Origin: Hydrogenophilales bacterium 28-61-23
GTDB taxonomy: Bacteria > Pseudomonadota > Gammaproteobacteria > Burkholderiales > Thiobacillaceae
DNA length: 64,000 nt
NCBI GenBank assembly: GCA_002281555.1
Contig: NCGJ01000001.1
Coordinates: 248,001 to 312,000, forward strand
Direction of reading: 5' to 3'
Shown here: positions 36,939 to 47,932 of the stretch, piece after piece
Layout of the letters: each line of letters opens with the position of its first letter
Numbering within the stretch: position 1 is the stretch's first letter
Program-made: the position numbers and the translations under genes
The notes under the pieces: model-generated
Databases searched by the model: none
The model's input: only the letters and a program-made list of their open reading frames with translations
What the model was told of the DNA's origin: nothing

Positions 36939-39014
36939 TCAAGCCAGGTTCAGACCGACCAGAATCAGGTCGATGGCCTTGATGCCGATGAACGGCACGA
37001 TGAGGCCGCCGAGGCCGTAGACCAGCAGGTTGCGGTTGAGGATGGCGGCCGCGCCCAGGGGCAGGTAGGCCACGCCTTTGAGCGCCAGCGGGATCAGCGC
37101 GACGATGATCAGCGCGTTGAAGATCACCGCCGACAGGATCGCCGAGGCCGGCGTCGCCAGGCCCATCACGTTGAGCGCACCCAGCGCCGGGTAGGTGGTG
37201 GCGAAGGCGGCCGGGATGATGGCGAAGTACTTGGCGACGTCGTTGGCGATGGAGAAGGTGGTCAACGAGCCGCGCGTCATCAACATCTGTTTGCCGGTTT
37301 CGACGATCTCGATCAGCTTGGTCGGGTTGGAATCCAGGTCGACCATGTTGCCCGCCTCCTTGGCGGCCTGGGTGCCGGTGTTCATCGCCACCGCCACATC
37401 GGCCTGGGCCAGCGCCGGCGCGTCGTTGGTGCCGTCGCCGGTCATCGCCACCAGGCGGCCTTCGGCCTGGTACTGGCGGATCAGCTTCAGCTTGGCTTCC
37501 GGTGTCGCTTCGGCAAGGAAGTCGTCGACCCCGGCTTCGGCGGCGATGGCGGCGGCGGTGAGGCGGTTATCACCGGTGATCATCACGGTCTTGATGCCCA
37601 TGCGGCGCAGTTCGACAAAACGCTCCTTGATGCCGCCCTTGACGATGTCTTTCAGTTCGATCACGCCGAGCACGCGCGCTTTTTCGTCGGCCACGTCGGC
37701 CACCACCAGCGGCGTGCTGCCGCGCCGGGCGACGTTTTCGATGATGGTGTCAACCTCAGCCGGGAAGTGGCCGCCCAGGGTTTCGACGTATTGCCGGATG
37801 GCGTCCGCCGAGCCCTTGCGGATCTGACGTTCGCCCAGGTTCACACCACTCATCCGGGTCTGCGCCGAGAAGTGGATGAAGGTGGCGTCGAGGCCATGGA
37901 TGTCGCGTTCGCGCAGGTTGAACTTCTGCTTGGCGAGCACGGTGATGGAGCGTCCCTCCGGTGTTTCGTCGGCGAGAGAGGCCAACTGGGCGGCGTCGGC
38001 CAGTTCCGCTTCAGTCACGCCGCTGGCATGCAGGAAGTTTGTCGCTTGGCGATTGCCCAGGGTGATGGTGCCGGTCTTGTCGAGCAGCAGCACATCGACG
38101 TCGCCGGCCGCCTCGACCGCCTTGCCGGAGGTGGCGATGACGTTCTTGCTCAGCATGCGGCCCATGCCGGCGATGCCGATGGCGGAGAGCAGACCGCCGA
38201 TGGTGGTCGGGATCAGGCAGACCAGCAGCGCGATCAGCACGGTCACGCTCACCACCGCGCCGGAACCGGCAGCCGCCACGCTGAAGATCGAGAACGGCAG
38301 CAGCGTCGCCGTCGCCAGCAAAAAGGTCAGCGTCAGCGCCACCAGCAGGATGGTCAGGGCAATCTCGTTGGGCGTTTTCTGGCGTTGGGCGCCTTCCACC
38401 ATGCTGATCATGCGGTCGAGGAAGGTTTCGCCCGGATTGACGCTGATGCGCACCACCAGCCAGTCGGACAGCACCCGGGTGCCGCCGGTGACGGCGCTGA
38501 AATCGCCGCCCGATTCGCGGATTACCGGCGCCGACTCGCCGGTAATGGCCGATTCGTCCACCGAGGCTACACCCTCGATCACCTCGCCGTCGCCGGGGAT
38601 GGTGTCGCCGGTTTCCACCAGCACCACGTCACCCAGGCGCAGATCCTCGGCGGCCACGGTGTTCCACTTGCTGCCGTGTTGCGGTTCGAGCTGTTTCTTG
38701 GCGAAGACGGTCTTTTTCAGCCCCTTCAGCGCCGCCGCTTGCGCCTTGCCGCGGCCTTCCGCCATCGCCTCGGCGAAGTTGGCGAACAGCACGGTGAACC
38801 ACAGCCAGAGACTGATGGCGAGGATGAAGCCCGCCGGTGCCTCGCCTTTTCCGAGCAGGGCCTGGAGGAACAGGCCGCTGGTCAGCACGCTGCCCAGCCA
38901 GACCACGAACATCACCGGGTTCTTCAATTGGTAGCGCGGCGACAGGCGCTTGAACGAATCCCATGCGGCCGTTTGCAGCAGATTGGGATCGAATAGGGAG
39001 AGTGACTTTTTCAT
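36939..39014 (-). CDS. kdpB: potassium ATPase catalytic subunit KdpB
   Basis: 691 residues. P-type ATPase with TGES, phosphorylated Asp in [16 protein letters not shown] and [20 protein letters not shown]. Normal length. Uses ATP to drive potassium uptake through KdpA. Confidence 0.98.
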   Translation of the reverse strand: MKKSLSLFDPNLLQTAAWDSFKRLSPRYQLKNPVMFVVWLGSVLTSGLFLQALLGKGEAPAGFILAISLWLWFTVLFANFAEAMAEGRGKAQAAALKGLKKTVFAKKQLEPQHGSKWNTVAAEDLRLGDVVLVETGDTIPGDGEVIEGVASVDESAITGESAPVIRESGGDFSAVTGGTRVLSDWLVVRISVNPGETFLDRMISMVEGAQRQKTPNEIALTILLVALTLTFLLATATLLPFSIFSVAAAGSGAVVSVTVLIALLVCLIPTTIGGLLSAIGIAGMGRMLSKNVIATSGKAVEAAGDVDVLLLDKTGTITLGNRQATNFLHASGVTEAELADAAQLASLADETPEGRSITVLAKQKFNLRERDIHGLDATFIHFSAQTRMSGVNLGERQIRKGSADAIRQYVETLGGHFPAEVDTIIENVARRGSTPLVVADVADEKARVLGVIELKDIVKGGIKERFVELRRMGIKTVMITGDNRLTAAAIAAEAGVDDFLAEATPEAKLKLIRQYQAEGRLVAMTGDGTNDAPALAQADVAVAMNTGTQAAKEAGNMVDLDSNPTKLIEIVETGKQMLMTRGSLTTFSIANDVAKYFAIIPAAFATTYPALGALNVMGLATPASAILSAVIFNALIIVALIPLALKGVAYLPLGAAAILNRNLLVYGLGGLIVPFIGIKAIDLILVGLNLA

Positions 39015-39036
39015 GGGAATTCCTTTTGGGCTTGCC

Positions 39037-40845
39037 TTAATTCACACCGAGCATCTGCAACTGCTCGACCACCGGCCCCAGCGCCAGCGCCGGCAGGAAG
39101 GTGAGCGCGCCGACGACAATCACGCTGCCGATCAGCAGCAGCACGAACAGCGGGGTATGCGTGGGCAGGGTGCCGGCCGAGGCCGGGATGATCTTCTTGG
39201 CCGCCAACGAGCCGGCGATGGCCAGTACCGCGATGACCAGCCAGTAGCGCGCCATCAACATGGCCAGCCCCAACATGCCGTTGTAGAACGGGGTGTTGGC
39301 CGACAGGCCGCCAAAGGCGCTGCCGTTGTTGTTGCCGGCCGACGAGAAGGCATAGAGGATTTCCGAGAAACCGTGCGCGCCGGGGTTGGCGATGCCAGCC
39401 ACGCCGGGCGCCACTACCACCGCAATGGCCGCGCCGAGCAGGACTACCAGCGGCGGCACCAGGATGGCGACGGCAGCCATCTTGACCTCGAAGGCCTCGA
39501 TCTTCTTGCCCAGATACTCCGGCGTGCGGCCGATCATCAGTCCGGCAACGAACACCGCGACGATGGCGAACATCAGCATGCCGTAGAGGCCGGAACCGAC
39601 GCCGCCGAAGATCACCTCGCCGAGTTGCATCAACCACATCGGCACCAGGCCGCCCATCGGCGTGAACGAGTCGTGCATCGCATTCACCGAGCCGTTGGAG
39701 GCGGCCGTGGTGGCGGTTGCCCACATGGCCGAGTTGACGATGCCGAAGCGCGCCTCCTTACCTTCCATATTGCCGCCGGCGGACAGCTCGGATGCTTGCG
39801 TCGCCAGTCCAAGCCTATCGAACAGCGGGTTGCCGGCCTGTTCCGCGCCGACGCAAACCGCGCCCAGCCCGACCAGCACGAGAGTCATCGCCGCCAGGAT
39901 GGCGACACCCTGGCGGGTATCGCCGACCATCTTGCCGAAGGTGATGCACAAGGCCGCCGGGATGATCAGGATGGCCAGCATTTCCAGGAAGTTCGCCAAC
40001 GGCGTCGGGTTCTCTAGCGGATGCGCGGAGTTGACGTTGAAGAAACCGCCGCCGTTGGTGCCGAGTTGCTTGATGGCGACCTGAGAAGCGGCCGGGCCGA
40101 CGGCGATGGTCTGCTTCGTGTCCAGAGTTGCTTCCATGACCGGCTTGCCGGCGGCATCCTGCAACGCTTGGCCATCGGCGCCCAGCTTCGCCTTTTCGTA
40201 TTGCGCCGGCTGGCTGAGTTCAACCGTCTGAGACGGCGCGAAGGTCTGCACCACGCCCTGACTCACCAGCACCACGGCCAGGATCAGCGACAGCGGCAGC
40301 AGCACGTACAGCGTCGAACGGGTCAGGTCGACCCAGAAATTCCCGATGCGGTCCGCCTCGCGTTGCACGAATCCGCGCACCACCGCGACCAGTACGGCCA
40401 TGCCGCTGGCGGCAGAAACAAAGTTCTGCACGGAAAGACCCGCCATCTGGGTGAGATAACTCATCGTCACCTCGCCGCTGTAGCCCTGCCAGTTGGTGTT
40501 GGTGGCGAAGCTGATCGCCGTGTTGAAGGCGGAATCCGGCGTGACGTTGCCCAGTCCCTGCGGATTTAGCGGCAGCCAGAGTTGCAGCCGCTGCAAGGCA
40601 TAGACCACCAGCAACCCGAGCAGATTGAAAACCAGGAACGCCATGGCGTAGCGCAGCCAGGACATGCCTTCTTCGGACTTGATGCCGGACAGCCGATAAA
40701 GCCCGTTTTCCAGCGGACGCAACCAGCGTACGTAGACCGGCAGTTCGCCGACGTAAACCCGCGCCATGTAAAGCCCCAGCGGCCAGGCCAGGAGCAGCAG
40801 CGCGGCCAGATACAGGCCGATTTGTAGATAGCCGTTGCCAGTCAT
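39037..40845 (-). CDS. kdpA: potassium-transporting subunit KdpA
   Basis: 602 residues, about ten membrane segments, with repeated selectivity-filter-like GxNGGGF regions ([34 protein letters not shown]). Complete. ATGA overlap with kdpF upstream. Confidence 0.98.
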   Translation of the reverse strand: MTGNGYLQIGLYLAALLLLAWPLGLYMARVYVGELPVYVRWLRPLENGLYRLSGIKSEEGMSWLRYAMAFLVFNLLGLLVVYALQRLQLWLPLNPQGLGNVTPDSAFNTAISFATNTNWQGYSGEVTMSYLTQMAGLSVQNFVSAASGMAVLVAVVRGFVQREADRIGNFWVDLTRSTLYVLLPLSLILAVVLVSQGVVQTFAPSQTVELSQPAQYEKAKLGADGQALQDAAGKPVMEATLDTKQTIAVGPAASQVAIKQLGTNGGGFFNVNSAHPLENPTPLANFLEMLAILIIPAALCITFGKMVGDTRQGVAILAAMTLVLVGLGAVCVGAEQAGNPLFDRLGLATQASELSAGGNMEGKEARFGIVNSAMWATATTAASNGSVNAMHDSFTPMGGLVPMWLMQLGEVIFGGVGSGLYGMLMFAIVAVFVAGLMIGRTPEYLGKKIEAFEVKMAAVAILVPPLVVLLGAAIAVVVAPGVAGIANPGAHGFSEILYAFSSAGNNNGSAFGGLSANTPFYNGMLGLAMLMARYWLVIAVLAIAGSLAAKKIIPASAGTLPTHTPLFVLLLIGSVIVVGALTFLPALALGPVVEQLQMLGVN

Positions 40846-40934
40846 GAGAATTTCTCCGGAAAGAACAGCGCGATGACCAGGTAGACGAACACCCCGGCCG
40901 CGGCCAATAAAGCGATCAAATAGAGCGCGTTCAT
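40842..40934 (-). CDS. kdpF: KdpF small subunit
   Basis: 30 residues: [20 protein letters not shown] then [10 protein letters not shown], single helix and a PEKF end as in KdpF. Stabilises the Kdp complex. Overlaps the kdpA start. Confidence 0.9.
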   Translation of the reverse strand: MNALYLIALLAAAGVFVYLVIALFFPEKFS

Positions 40935-40935
40935 G

Positions 40936-41025
40936 TCAACGCCTCCGCAACTTGTCGAAAGCCAAGGCCAGCGCGGCGGTAATGCCGAAGAACGCCAGTG
41001 CGGCGAAGAGATAGATCAGGTCCAT
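40936..41025 (-). CDS. 29-aa membrane peptide upstream of kdpF
   Basis: MDLIYLFAALAFFGITAALA then LAFDKLRRR. A short helix with basic end, preceded by AGGAG, ending one base before the kdpF ATG. Similar tiny ORFs precede kdpF in many proteobacteria. Confidence 0.7.
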   Translation of the reverse strand: MDLIYLFAALAFFGITAALALAFDKLRRR

Positions 41026-41108
41026 GACAACTCCTGTGGATGCGAAAGATTACGCACTGAACTCTAGGCGGGTTCGGGTCAAGAAAAGGCCAAGACCGGG
41101 ACGAGCCG

Positions 41109-41127
41109 CATTAAGAAAACATCAAGA
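41109..41127 (-). promoter_or_regulatory. KdpE-like box, site E (kdp operon)
   Basis: CATTAAGA, AAA, CATCAAGA on plus, 84 nt above the first kdp ORF. This is the expected target of KdpE and anchors the motif. Confidence 0.65.
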
Positions 41128-41241
41128 TGACAGGCTGCCATCGCATCCCGGAGCAAGCGTTTTCAACACCCGATACCGGAATACCTCTGTAATATCGGCT
41201 ATCCGACAAATTCAGTCGGGTATTAACCAGGGGAAGAAAAC

Positions 41242-41481
41242 ATGAACGAACCCGTTATCGCCGGCAAGGAACCCATCGAGGCCAATCTGGAAGCAGGTGA
41301 ATATTGGTGGTGCAGTTGCGGCAGATCGAAGAATCAACCGTTTTGCGACGGCTCCCACGCCGGCACCGATTTCAAGCCGATGCCGTTCAAGCTGGAGACG
41401 CAGACCCAGGTCTGGCTCTGTACCTGCAAGCATTCCGCCAACCCACCCTATTGCGATGGCGCGCACGAGTTGCTGGATTGA
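41242..41481 (+). CDS. CDGSH iron-sulfur domain protein
   Basis: 79 residues, AGGGGAA ribosome site. Two CDGSH motifs: CSCGRSKNQPFCDGSH and CTCKHSANPPYCDGAH. Each binds one [2Fe-2S]. Divergent from kdp. Confidence 0.92.
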   Translation: MNEPVIAGKEPIEANLEAGEYWWCSCGRSKNQPFCDGSHAGTDFKPMPFKLETQTQVWLCTCKHSANPPYCDGAHELLD

Positions 41482-41556
41482 ATATTCGACGTTGTCCGCG
41501 CCCTATCGGGTAGCGGATAATCGCGGCGAAAAATCACGCGCCTGATCGCACCCCCC

Positions 41557-42132
41557 TTGGAAAACTACCTTCTCATCCTGATCGGCACGGTGTTCGTGAA
41601 CAACATCGTGATGTCGAAAATTCTCGGCTTGTGCCCATTCATGGGCGTTTCGCGCAAGCTGGAAGCCGCCATCGGCATGGGCGCCGCCACCACCTTCGTG
41701 TTGACGCTGGCGTCCGGCGCCAGCTATCTGGTCGACACCTATCTGCTCGGACAGGATTTGTCCTATCTGCGCACCTTGTCGTTCATCGTGGTGATCGCCG
41801 GCATCGTCGGGTTCACCGAGATGTTCATCAAGAAGACTTCGCCGGTGCTGTTCCGTGTGCTGGGCATCTATCTGCCGCTGATCACGACCAATTGCGCGGT
41901 ACTGGGCATTCCGCTGCTGAATGTGCAGGAACAGCACAATTTTCTCGAGTCGCTGTTCTACGGCCTGGGCGGCGCGCTCGGCTTCAGTCTGGTGCTGATG
42001 TTGTTCGCGGCGATGCGCGAGCGGCTTGAGGCGGCAGATGTGCCCAAGCCGTTTCGCGGCGTCAGCATCGCCATGATTACGGCCGGCTTGATGAGCCTGG
42101 CGTTCATGGGCTTTGCCGGATTGATCCGATAG
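41557..42132 (+). CDS. rsxA: RsxA/RnfA membrane subunit
   Basis: 191 residues from TTG at 41557; the family start ([31 protein letters not shown]) aligns right there and no ATG fits. No clear ribosome site. Six membrane segments, [21 protein letters not shown] and ITTNCAVLG. Part of the ion-pumping ferredoxin:NAD (or SoxR-reducing) complex; overlaps rsxB by one base. Confidence 0.94.
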   Translation: MENYLLILIGTVFVNNIVMSKILGLCPFMGVSRKLEAAIGMGAATTFVLTLASGASYLVDTYLLGQDLSYLRTLSFIVVIAGIVGFTEMFIKKTSPVLFRVLGIYLPLITTNCAVLGIPLLNVQEQHNFLESLFYGLGGALGFSLVLMLFAAMRERLEAADVPKPFRGVSIAMITAGLMSLAFMGFAGLIR

Positions 42133-42680
42133 TGCTCAGCTCAATTCTGGTCATGGCGGCAATCGGCCTGGTGCTGGGCGGCATCCTGGGCTGGGCGGCG
42201 ATCAAGCTCCGGGTTCAGGACGATCCGCTGGTGGAAAAGATCGACGCGATCCTGCCCCAGACGCAATGCGGCCAATGCGGTTTTGCCGGTTGCAAACCCT
42301 ATGCCGAGGCCATCGCCAAGGGTGAGGCGGATATCAATCTGTGCCCCCCGGGCGGCGCGGAAGGTGTCAAGAATCTGGCCGAATTGCTCGGCGTCGATGC
42401 CAAGCCCCTGGGCGAAGGCGTCGAGCCAAAACCCAAATCGGTGGCGGTCATCGACGAGAACACCTGCATCGGCTGCACCTTGTGCATACAGGCCTGCCCG
42501 GTCGATGCCATCGTCGGCGCGGCCAAGCAGTTGCACGTCATCGTGGCAGCGCAATGCACCGGCTGTGAACTCTGCCTGCCGCCCTGCCCGGTCGACTGCA
42601 TCGGTATGCAGGTGATCAAGGAAGACGTGGTGACCTGGAAATGGCGCTATCCCATCCACATGATGAAGCGCGCGGCATGA
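42132..42680 (+). CDS. rsxB: RsxB iron-sulfur subunit
   Basis: 182 residues from GTG. N-terminal helix, [17 protein letters not shown], then two ferredoxin clusters ([32 protein letters not shown]). Confidence 0.95.
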   Translation: MLSSILVMAAIGLVLGGILGWAAIKLRVQDDPLVEKIDAILPQTQCGQCGFAGCKPYAEAIAKGEADINLCPPGGAEGVKNLAELLGVDAKPLGEGVEPKPKSVAVIDENTCIGCTLCIQACPVDAIVGAAKQLHVIVAAQCTGCELCLPPCPVDCIGMQVIKEDVVTWKWRYPIHMMKRAA

Positions 42681-42690
42681 GTCTGAAGCC

Positions 42691-44328
42691 ATGAGTCGAA
42701 AGCTGTATACCTTCAACGGCGGCGTGCATCCGGACGGACACAAGGCCATGTCCAACGGCACGCCGATTCGCGCCATGACCCTGCTGCCGCGTTACATCGT
42801 GCCGCTGCGCCAGCATATCGGCACACCGGCGCGGCCCCTGGTCGCGGCCGGCGACACGGTGTTGCGCGGCCAGACGATCGGGGCGGCTGATGGCTACGTC
42901 TCCACCGCCGTGCATGCGCCCACTTCCGGCCGCGTCGTTGCCGTCGAACCGCGCGCCGTGCCGCATCCTTCCGGCATGTTCGATCTGGCCGTGGTGATCG
43001 AATCGGATGGTGCCGACCGGGCCATCGAATTCCAGCCGCTGGATTGGCGCAATCTGGATCCTTCCGCGTTGCGCAATCGCGTCCGCGACATGGGCCTCGC
43101 CGGCCTCGGTGGCGCGGTCTTTCCCAGTTATATCAAGCTCAATCCTGGCGGACAGAAAATCCACACGCTGATACTCAACGGCGCCGAATGCGAGCCATGG
43201 ATCACCTGCGACGACCGTTTGATGCGCGAACGCGCGCCGGAGCTGGTGCGCGGCATCGAAATCATGCGGCATGCGCTGGGCAGCGAAACCGTGCTGATCG
43301 GCATCGAAGACAACAAGCCGGAAGCCATCGCCGCCCTGCGCGCCGCAGCCCCCGCCGGGATGGAAGTCATCGCGGTGCCCACGCGCTACCCGGGCGGCGG
43401 CGGCAAGCAACTGACTTACAGCCTGACCGGTGTGGAAACGCCCGCCGGCGGACGCTCCACCGATGTCGGCATCCAGGTGTTCAACGTCGGCACCGCTTAC
43501 AGCCTCTATCGCGCGGTGGAACTGGGCGAGCCGATGATCTCGCGCGTGGCCACCATCACCGGCCATGTCGCCCAACCCGGCAATTTCGAAGTTCGCGTCG
43601 GCACGCCGCTGTCCGACCTGGTCGCGGCGGCGGGCGGCGCGCTGGCGGGAGCAAGCGGTGAACTCATCGGCGGCCCGATGATGGGTTTCGATCTGAGAGA
43701 CAGCGACGCCCCGGTAACCAAGGCGGTGAACTGCCTGATCGTCAAAAATCCGCGCCTATTTCCGGCCAAACCGATCGAACTGCCCTGCATCCGTTGCGGC
43801 GCATGCGCGCAAGCCTGCCCTGCCGACCTGCAACCGTTCGAGATGTATTGGTATAGCCGCGCCAAGGATTTCGGCCGCGCCCAGAGCTACAACCTGTTCG
43901 ACTGCATCGAGTGCGGCTGCTGTTCCTATGTCTGCCCGAGCCACATCCCGCTGGTCGATTATTTCCGTTTTTCCAAGAGCGAAATCTGGGAACGCGAACG
44001 CGAAAAACGCAGCGCCGATCAAGCCCGCGTCCGGCACGAATTCAAGGTTTTCCGACTGGAACGGGAAAAACAGGACAAGGCCGAAAAATTCGCCAAGGCA
44101 GCGGAAAAGTCACGTGAAAGCGCGGCCAGCAACGCCGTAACACCCGCCGATCCGGACGCCGAAAAGAAAAAAGCCATTCTGCAAGCCGCGCTGGATCGCG
44201 CCCAAAAGACGAAAGAAACCGTCACCCCGAAGAACACCGAGAACCTGACATCCGGCGTGCAAAAAGAAATCGATGCAATCGAAGCGCGACGGGCCAAGGT
44301 CGAAGAAAAAACGGAATCGCACGAATGA
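42691..44328 (+). CDS. rsxC: RsxC electron transport subunit
   Basis: 545 residues. NADH/FMN fold (GLAGLGGAVFPSYIKL, ILNGAECEPWITCDDRL), then CIRCGACAQACP and CIECGCCSYVCPSHIPL clusters, and a charged Lys/Glu-rich C-terminal tail (EKKKAILQAALDRAQKTKET), shorter than in E. coli. Overlaps rsxD (ATGA). Confidence 0.95.
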   Translation: MSRKLYTFNGGVHPDGHKAMSNGTPIRAMTLLPRYIVPLRQHIGTPARPLVAAGDTVLRGQTIGAADGYVSTAVHAPTSGRVVAVEPRAVPHPSGMFDLAVVIESDGADRAIEFQPLDWRNLDPSALRNRVRDMGLAGLGGAVFPSYIKLNPGGQKIHTLILNGAECEPWITCDDRLMRERAPELVRGIEIMRHALGSETVLIGIEDNKPEAIAALRAAAPAGMEVIAVPTRYPGGGGKQLTYSLTGVETPAGGRSTDVGIQVFNVGTAYSLYRAVELGEPMISRVATITGHVAQPGNFEVRVGTPLSDLVAAAGGALAGASGELIGGPMMGFDLRDSDAPVTKAVNCLIVKNPRLFPAKPIELPCIRCGACAQACPADLQPFEMYWYSRAKDFGRAQSYNLFDCIECGCCSYVCPSHIPLVDYFRFSKSEIWEREREKRSADQARVRHEFKVFRLEREKQDKAEKFAKAAEKSRESAASNAVTPADPDAEKKKAILQAALDRAQKTKETVTPKNTENLTSGVQKEIDAIEARRAKVEEKTESHE

Positions 44329-45362
44329 TCGGCTCGCCCTACACCCTTGGCGGCAATTCCACCTCGACGATCATGCTCAAGGTCATGCTCGCGCTGGTTC
44401 CCGGCATCCTGGCGCACGCCTGGTATTTCGGCCCCGGCATCTGGATCAGTCTGCTGGTCTGCAGCGTCTTCGCGCTTGGCTTCGAGGCTTTCATGTTGTT
44501 GATGCGCGGACGGCCGCTGAAGCATGCCCTGTCCGACAACTCGGCGCTGCTGACCGCCTGGCTGCTGGCGTTATCGCTGCCGACACTGGCGCCCTGGTGG
44601 CTCTATGCCATTGGCATGCTGTTCGCCATCGTCGTCGCCAAACAGTTTTATGGTGGCCTCGGCCAGAACCTGTTCAACCCGGCGATGATCGGCTATGCGG
44701 CGCTGATCGTCAGTTTCCCGGTCAACATGACGCAGTGGGCCGCGCCCGTCGACCTCGCCGATCACGCGCTGACGCTGCTGGATGCGTTCGACGTGGTCTT
44801 CGCCGGCCAAGGCTCGATCAGCCCGGACGCCTACACCTCCGCCACGGTGCTGGACACCTGGAAAACCCAGGCGCGATTGAACACGCCGGTTGCATCCATC
44901 CTCAGCCAACCGATGTTTGGCTGGGCCGGCGGGCGCGGCATGGAGACCGTCGCCGCGATGTACCTCCTCGGCGGCTTGTACCTGTTCTGGAGCCGGCTCA
45001 TCACCTGGCATATTCCCCTGGCGTTCCTGGTCGGCGTCGCCGCCAGCGCCGGCTTGCTGCACCTGATCGATCCGACCCAACACGCCGGCCCGCTGCTGCA
45101 TCTGTTCTCCGGCGGCGTCATGCTGGGCGCGTTCTTCATCGCCACCGACCCGGTCACGGCCGCCTCGACGCCGCGCGGCAAGCTGATCTACGCCGGACTT
45201 GCCGGCATTTTGACGGCGATCATCCGCGCTTTCGGCGGCTATCCGGATGGTGTCGCATTCGCTGTGTTGTTGATGAACATCTGCGTGCCGTTCATCGACA
45301 CCTACACGCAGCCGCGCGTGTTCGGACATGGCGCCGGCCCAAAAAAGGCGGGTAAAGCATGA
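44325..45362 (+). CDS. rsxD: RsxD membrane subunit
   Basis: 345 residues, multiple helices. GGNSTSTIMLKVMLALVPG and GGLGQNLFNPAMIGYAAL are typical, and FIATDPVTAASTPRGK is the flavin attachment region. Confidence 0.95.
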   Translation: MIGSPYTLGGNSTSTIMLKVMLALVPGILAHAWYFGPGIWISLLVCSVFALGFEAFMLLMRGRPLKHALSDNSALLTAWLLALSLPTLAPWWLYAIGMLFAIVVAKQFYGGLGQNLFNPAMIGYAALIVSFPVNMTQWAAPVDLADHALTLLDAFDVVFAGQGSISPDAYTSATVLDTWKTQARLNTPVASILSQPMFGWAGGRGMETVAAMYLLGGLYLFWSRLITWHIPLAFLVGVAASAGLLHLIDPTQHAGPLLHLFSGGVMLGAFFIATDPVTAASTPRGKLIYAGLAGILTAIIRAFGGYPDGVAFAVLLMNICVPFIDTYTQPRVFGHGAGPKKAGKA

Positions 45363-46006
45363 GCCCGGCGCTACGTGAAACCGTGTCGACCGCACTCACG
45401 TTGCTGGTCTTTTCAGTTGTCGGCGCCAGCCTGCTGTCCGGCGTCTTCACGCTGACCAGCCCGACCATAGAACTCAGCGTGCAAGCCGACAAGCTAGCGC
45501 TGGTCTCGCAAACCCTGCCCGCCGGCAGTTTCGACAACGACTTGATCCGCGATGCCATAGTGCTGCCGGCCAATCCGCAACTCGGCTTGAAGCGTCCAGG
45601 CCAGGCTTATGTAGCGCGCAAACAAGGCAATGCGACCGCCGTCGTGCTCGAAGCCATCGCACCCGATGGCTACGCGGGCGAGATTCGCCTGCTGATCGGC
45701 ATACAGGCCGACGGCCGCGTCACCGGTGTGCGTGTCACCGCGCACAAGGAAACCCCCGGCCTAGGCGATTACATCGAGATCGCGCGCAACCCGTGGATCA
45801 ATCAATTCACTGGCAAGAGCCTGATCGCACCGGCCGACACGGCCTGGAAAGTCCGCAAGGACGGCGGCGTTTTCAACTACATGGCCGGCGCCACGATTAC
45901 ACCGCGCGCGGTGGTCAAAGCGGTCAACAAGGCCCTGCATTTTTTCGAATCGCACAAAGACGAACTTCTCGCACCGCAACGGGAGAACCGCCATGTCCAG
46001 TCCTGA
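45359..46006 (+). CDS. rsxG: RsxG FMN-binding subunit
   Basis: 215 residues. One N-terminal membrane segment, then VTAHKETPGLGDYIEI and FNYMAGATITPRAVVKAV, the covalent FMN (Thr) site. Confidence 0.94.
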   Translation: MSPALRETVSTALTLLVFSVVGASLLSGVFTLTSPTIELSVQADKLALVSQTLPAGSFDNDLIRDAIVLPANPQLGLKRPGQAYVARKQGNATAVVLEAIAPDGYAGEIRLLIGIQADGRVTGVRVTAHKETPGLGDYIEIARNPWINQFTGKSLIAPADTAWKVRKDGGVFNYMAGATITPRAVVKAVNKALHFFESHKDELLAPQRENRHVQS

Positions 46007-46730
46007 AGCCGCCTTGACACCGGAAATATCGCCGGAATCGGCCCCTGGAGCGGCGCCGGAACCCGCCGCGCCACGCGCGCGTCTGCTGTCGCAAGAAACC
46101 CGCGACATCATCCTGAACGGCCTGTGGAAGCAAAATCCGGGCGTCGTCCAGATACTCGGCCTGTGTCCCCTGCTGGCGATCAGCAACAACGTGGTCAACG
46201 CGCTTTCACTGGGACTTGCGACCACGCTGGTCATGGCGTTGTCGAGCGGCTCGGTTGCATTGGTGCGCAATTTCATCCCGCACGCCATTCGTATCCCCGC
46301 TTTCGTGCTGATCATTGCCGTGCTGGTGACGATGGTGGAATTGGCCATGCACGCCTGGGTGCCCGCCCTGTATATCGTGCTGGGCGTATTCCTGCCGCTG
46401 ATCACCACCAACTGCATCGTGCTGGCGCGCGTCGAGGCGTTCGCGTCGAAGCGCTCCACATCGCACTCCGTCCTCGATGCCACCATGATGGGCCTGGGCC
46501 TCACCGCCGTTCTGGTCGTGCTGGGCAGCGTGCGCGAAGCGATCGGCAAGGGCACGTTGTTTTCCGGCATTGACATGGCGCTCGGCCCGGTCGCCAAGGA
46601 TTGGGTCATACCCTTGGCGCATGACTACAGCGGCTTTCTGCTCGCCGTGCTGCCGCCCGGCGCATTCATCGGCCTGGGCCTGCTGATCGCCACGCGCAAC
46701 TGGCTACAGGAAGAGCGGCCTGGCCATTGA
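45993..46730 (+). CDS. rsxE: RsxE membrane subunit
   Basis: 245 residues. An Ala/Pro/Glu-rich leader (about 30 residues) precedes [41 protein letters not shown] and six helices. Overlaps rsxG by 14 nt. The leader is not usual in E. coli RsxE. Confidence 0.93.
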   Translation: MSSPEAALTPEISPESAPGAAPEPAAPRARLLSQETRDIILNGLWKQNPGVVQILGLCPLLAISNNVVNALSLGLATTLVMALSSGSVALVRNFIPHAIRIPAFVLIIAVLVTMVELAMHAWVPALYIVLGVFLPLITTNCIVLARVEAFASKRSTSHSVLDATMMGLGLTAVLVVLGSVREAIGKGTLFSGIDMALGPVAKDWVIPLAHDYSGFLLAVLPPGAFIGLGLLIATRNWLQEERPGH

Positions 46731-46885
46731 AGAGCCGGCCTTGCTGGCCGATGCGCCCCGGCCAGCGACTCATCGCCTATTGATCAGCCTATTGATCAAC
46801 TTCCTGACGATGGGCATCATCCTTGCCCGCACAAGCCGGAATGCTTGGCATTCGAAAAATAAGCAATTTTTATGGGGATAAACCA

Positions 46886-47875
46886 ATGATCAAACGCCTG
46901 CCTCTCATGCTCGCCCTGCTGCCCGGAGTCGCGGTCGCCGCGACCGGAAACGTGGACGTCCATGGCCAAATACAGATCGGCGCCGGCTTCGACATCGTGT
47001 TCGACTACAGCTACGACACCGGCGGCTTCTTCGCCGACGCTACACGCAAGAACCTGCTGGAGGCCGCGGCCGGCGTGTACGAGAGCCGCATCACCGACAG
47101 CCTGGGCGCCATCACCTCGAGCGGCGACAACGCGTTCGCCATCGGCTTCTACGACCCGGCCAGCGCCAACGGCTACATCAACGAGAATTTCGACAATCTG
47201 GCCCTGAACACCGTCTCCATCGCCGCCAACGAGTACCGCATCTACGTGGGCGGCGCGGCCCTGGCCGAGGACACCCTGGGGCAAGGCGCGGCGGGCGGTT
47301 TCTCCTTCACCACCAGCGCCGATGCCAACGGCCTGGCCTTCGAGAACAGCATCAGCCGCAGCCAAGCCGGCTTCATGCCCTTCGTCAACAATGGCGCCAA
47401 CGACACCGACTTCGCCCCCTGGGGCGGCTCCATCGCCTTCAACAGCGGCCTCAACGACTGGTATTTCGACGCCACGCCCGCCACCACAGAAAGCTTCTCC
47501 GGCTACGACTTCTACTCGGTGGCCCTGCACGAGATCGCCCATGTGCTGGGAGTGGGCGTCGCCGACTCCTGGGTCAATCAGGTGAACGGGGTTGCACACA
47601 CCTTCACCGGCAGCTTTTCCGGCACGGTGGCCCTGGAGAACGACGACTCCCACTGGAAAGATGGCGTGACCAGCCCCATCGATGGCCAGGGCAGCTTCGA
47701 AACCGCCATGGCCCCCAGCATCGGCAACGGCGCCCGCAAACAGCTCACCGACCTGGACTGGAACGGCCTGCGCGACATCGGCTGGCAGGTGGCCGCGGTG
47801 CCCGAACCGGAGACCTGGGCCATGCTGCTGGCCGGCCTCGGCCTGGTGGGCATGATGGCGCGCCGCCGCGCCTGA
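46886..47875 (+). CDS. exported PEP-CTERM metalloprotease-like protein
   Basis: 329 residues from the ATG at 46886 (GGGGATAA upstream). Signal peptide MIKRLPLMLALLPGVAVAA; zinc motif ALHEIAHVLGVGVADSW; C-terminal VPEPETWAMLLAGLGLVGMMARRR, a PEP-CTERM sorting tail for exosortase. It matches the NF038122-type family of PEP-CTERM metalloprotease-like proteins. No exosortase is in the window. Confidence 0.9.
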   Translation: MIKRLPLMLALLPGVAVAATGNVDVHGQIQIGAGFDIVFDYSYDTGGFFADATRKNLLEAAAGVYESRITDSLGAITSSGDNAFAIGFYDPASANGYINENFDNLALNTVSIAANEYRIYVGGAALAEDTLGQGAAGGFSFTTSADANGLAFENSISRSQAGFMPFVNNGANDTDFAPWGGSIAFNSGLNDWYFDATPATTESFSGYDFYSVALHEIAHVLGVGVADSWVNQVNGVAHTFTGSFSGTVALENDDSHWKDGVTSPIDGQGSFETAMAPSIGNGARKQLTDLDWNGLRDIGWQVAAVPEPETWAMLLAGLGLVGMMARRRA

Positions 47876-47894
47876 GCCCTCCCACCGCTCGACC

Positions 47895-47917
47895 AGGGGC
47901 GCGCGACGCCCCTTTTC
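47895..47917 (+). terminator. terminator after the PEP-CTERM gene
   Basis: AGGGGCG, CGCGA, CGCCCCT, TTT. Confidence 0.75.
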
Positions 47918-47932
47918 TTTTATCATTGGCCC

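Noticed and set aside
36861-38996. Long plus-strand frame opposite kdpB
   Set aside because: Shadow; low-complexity His/Gly/Gln-rich product and no ribosome site.
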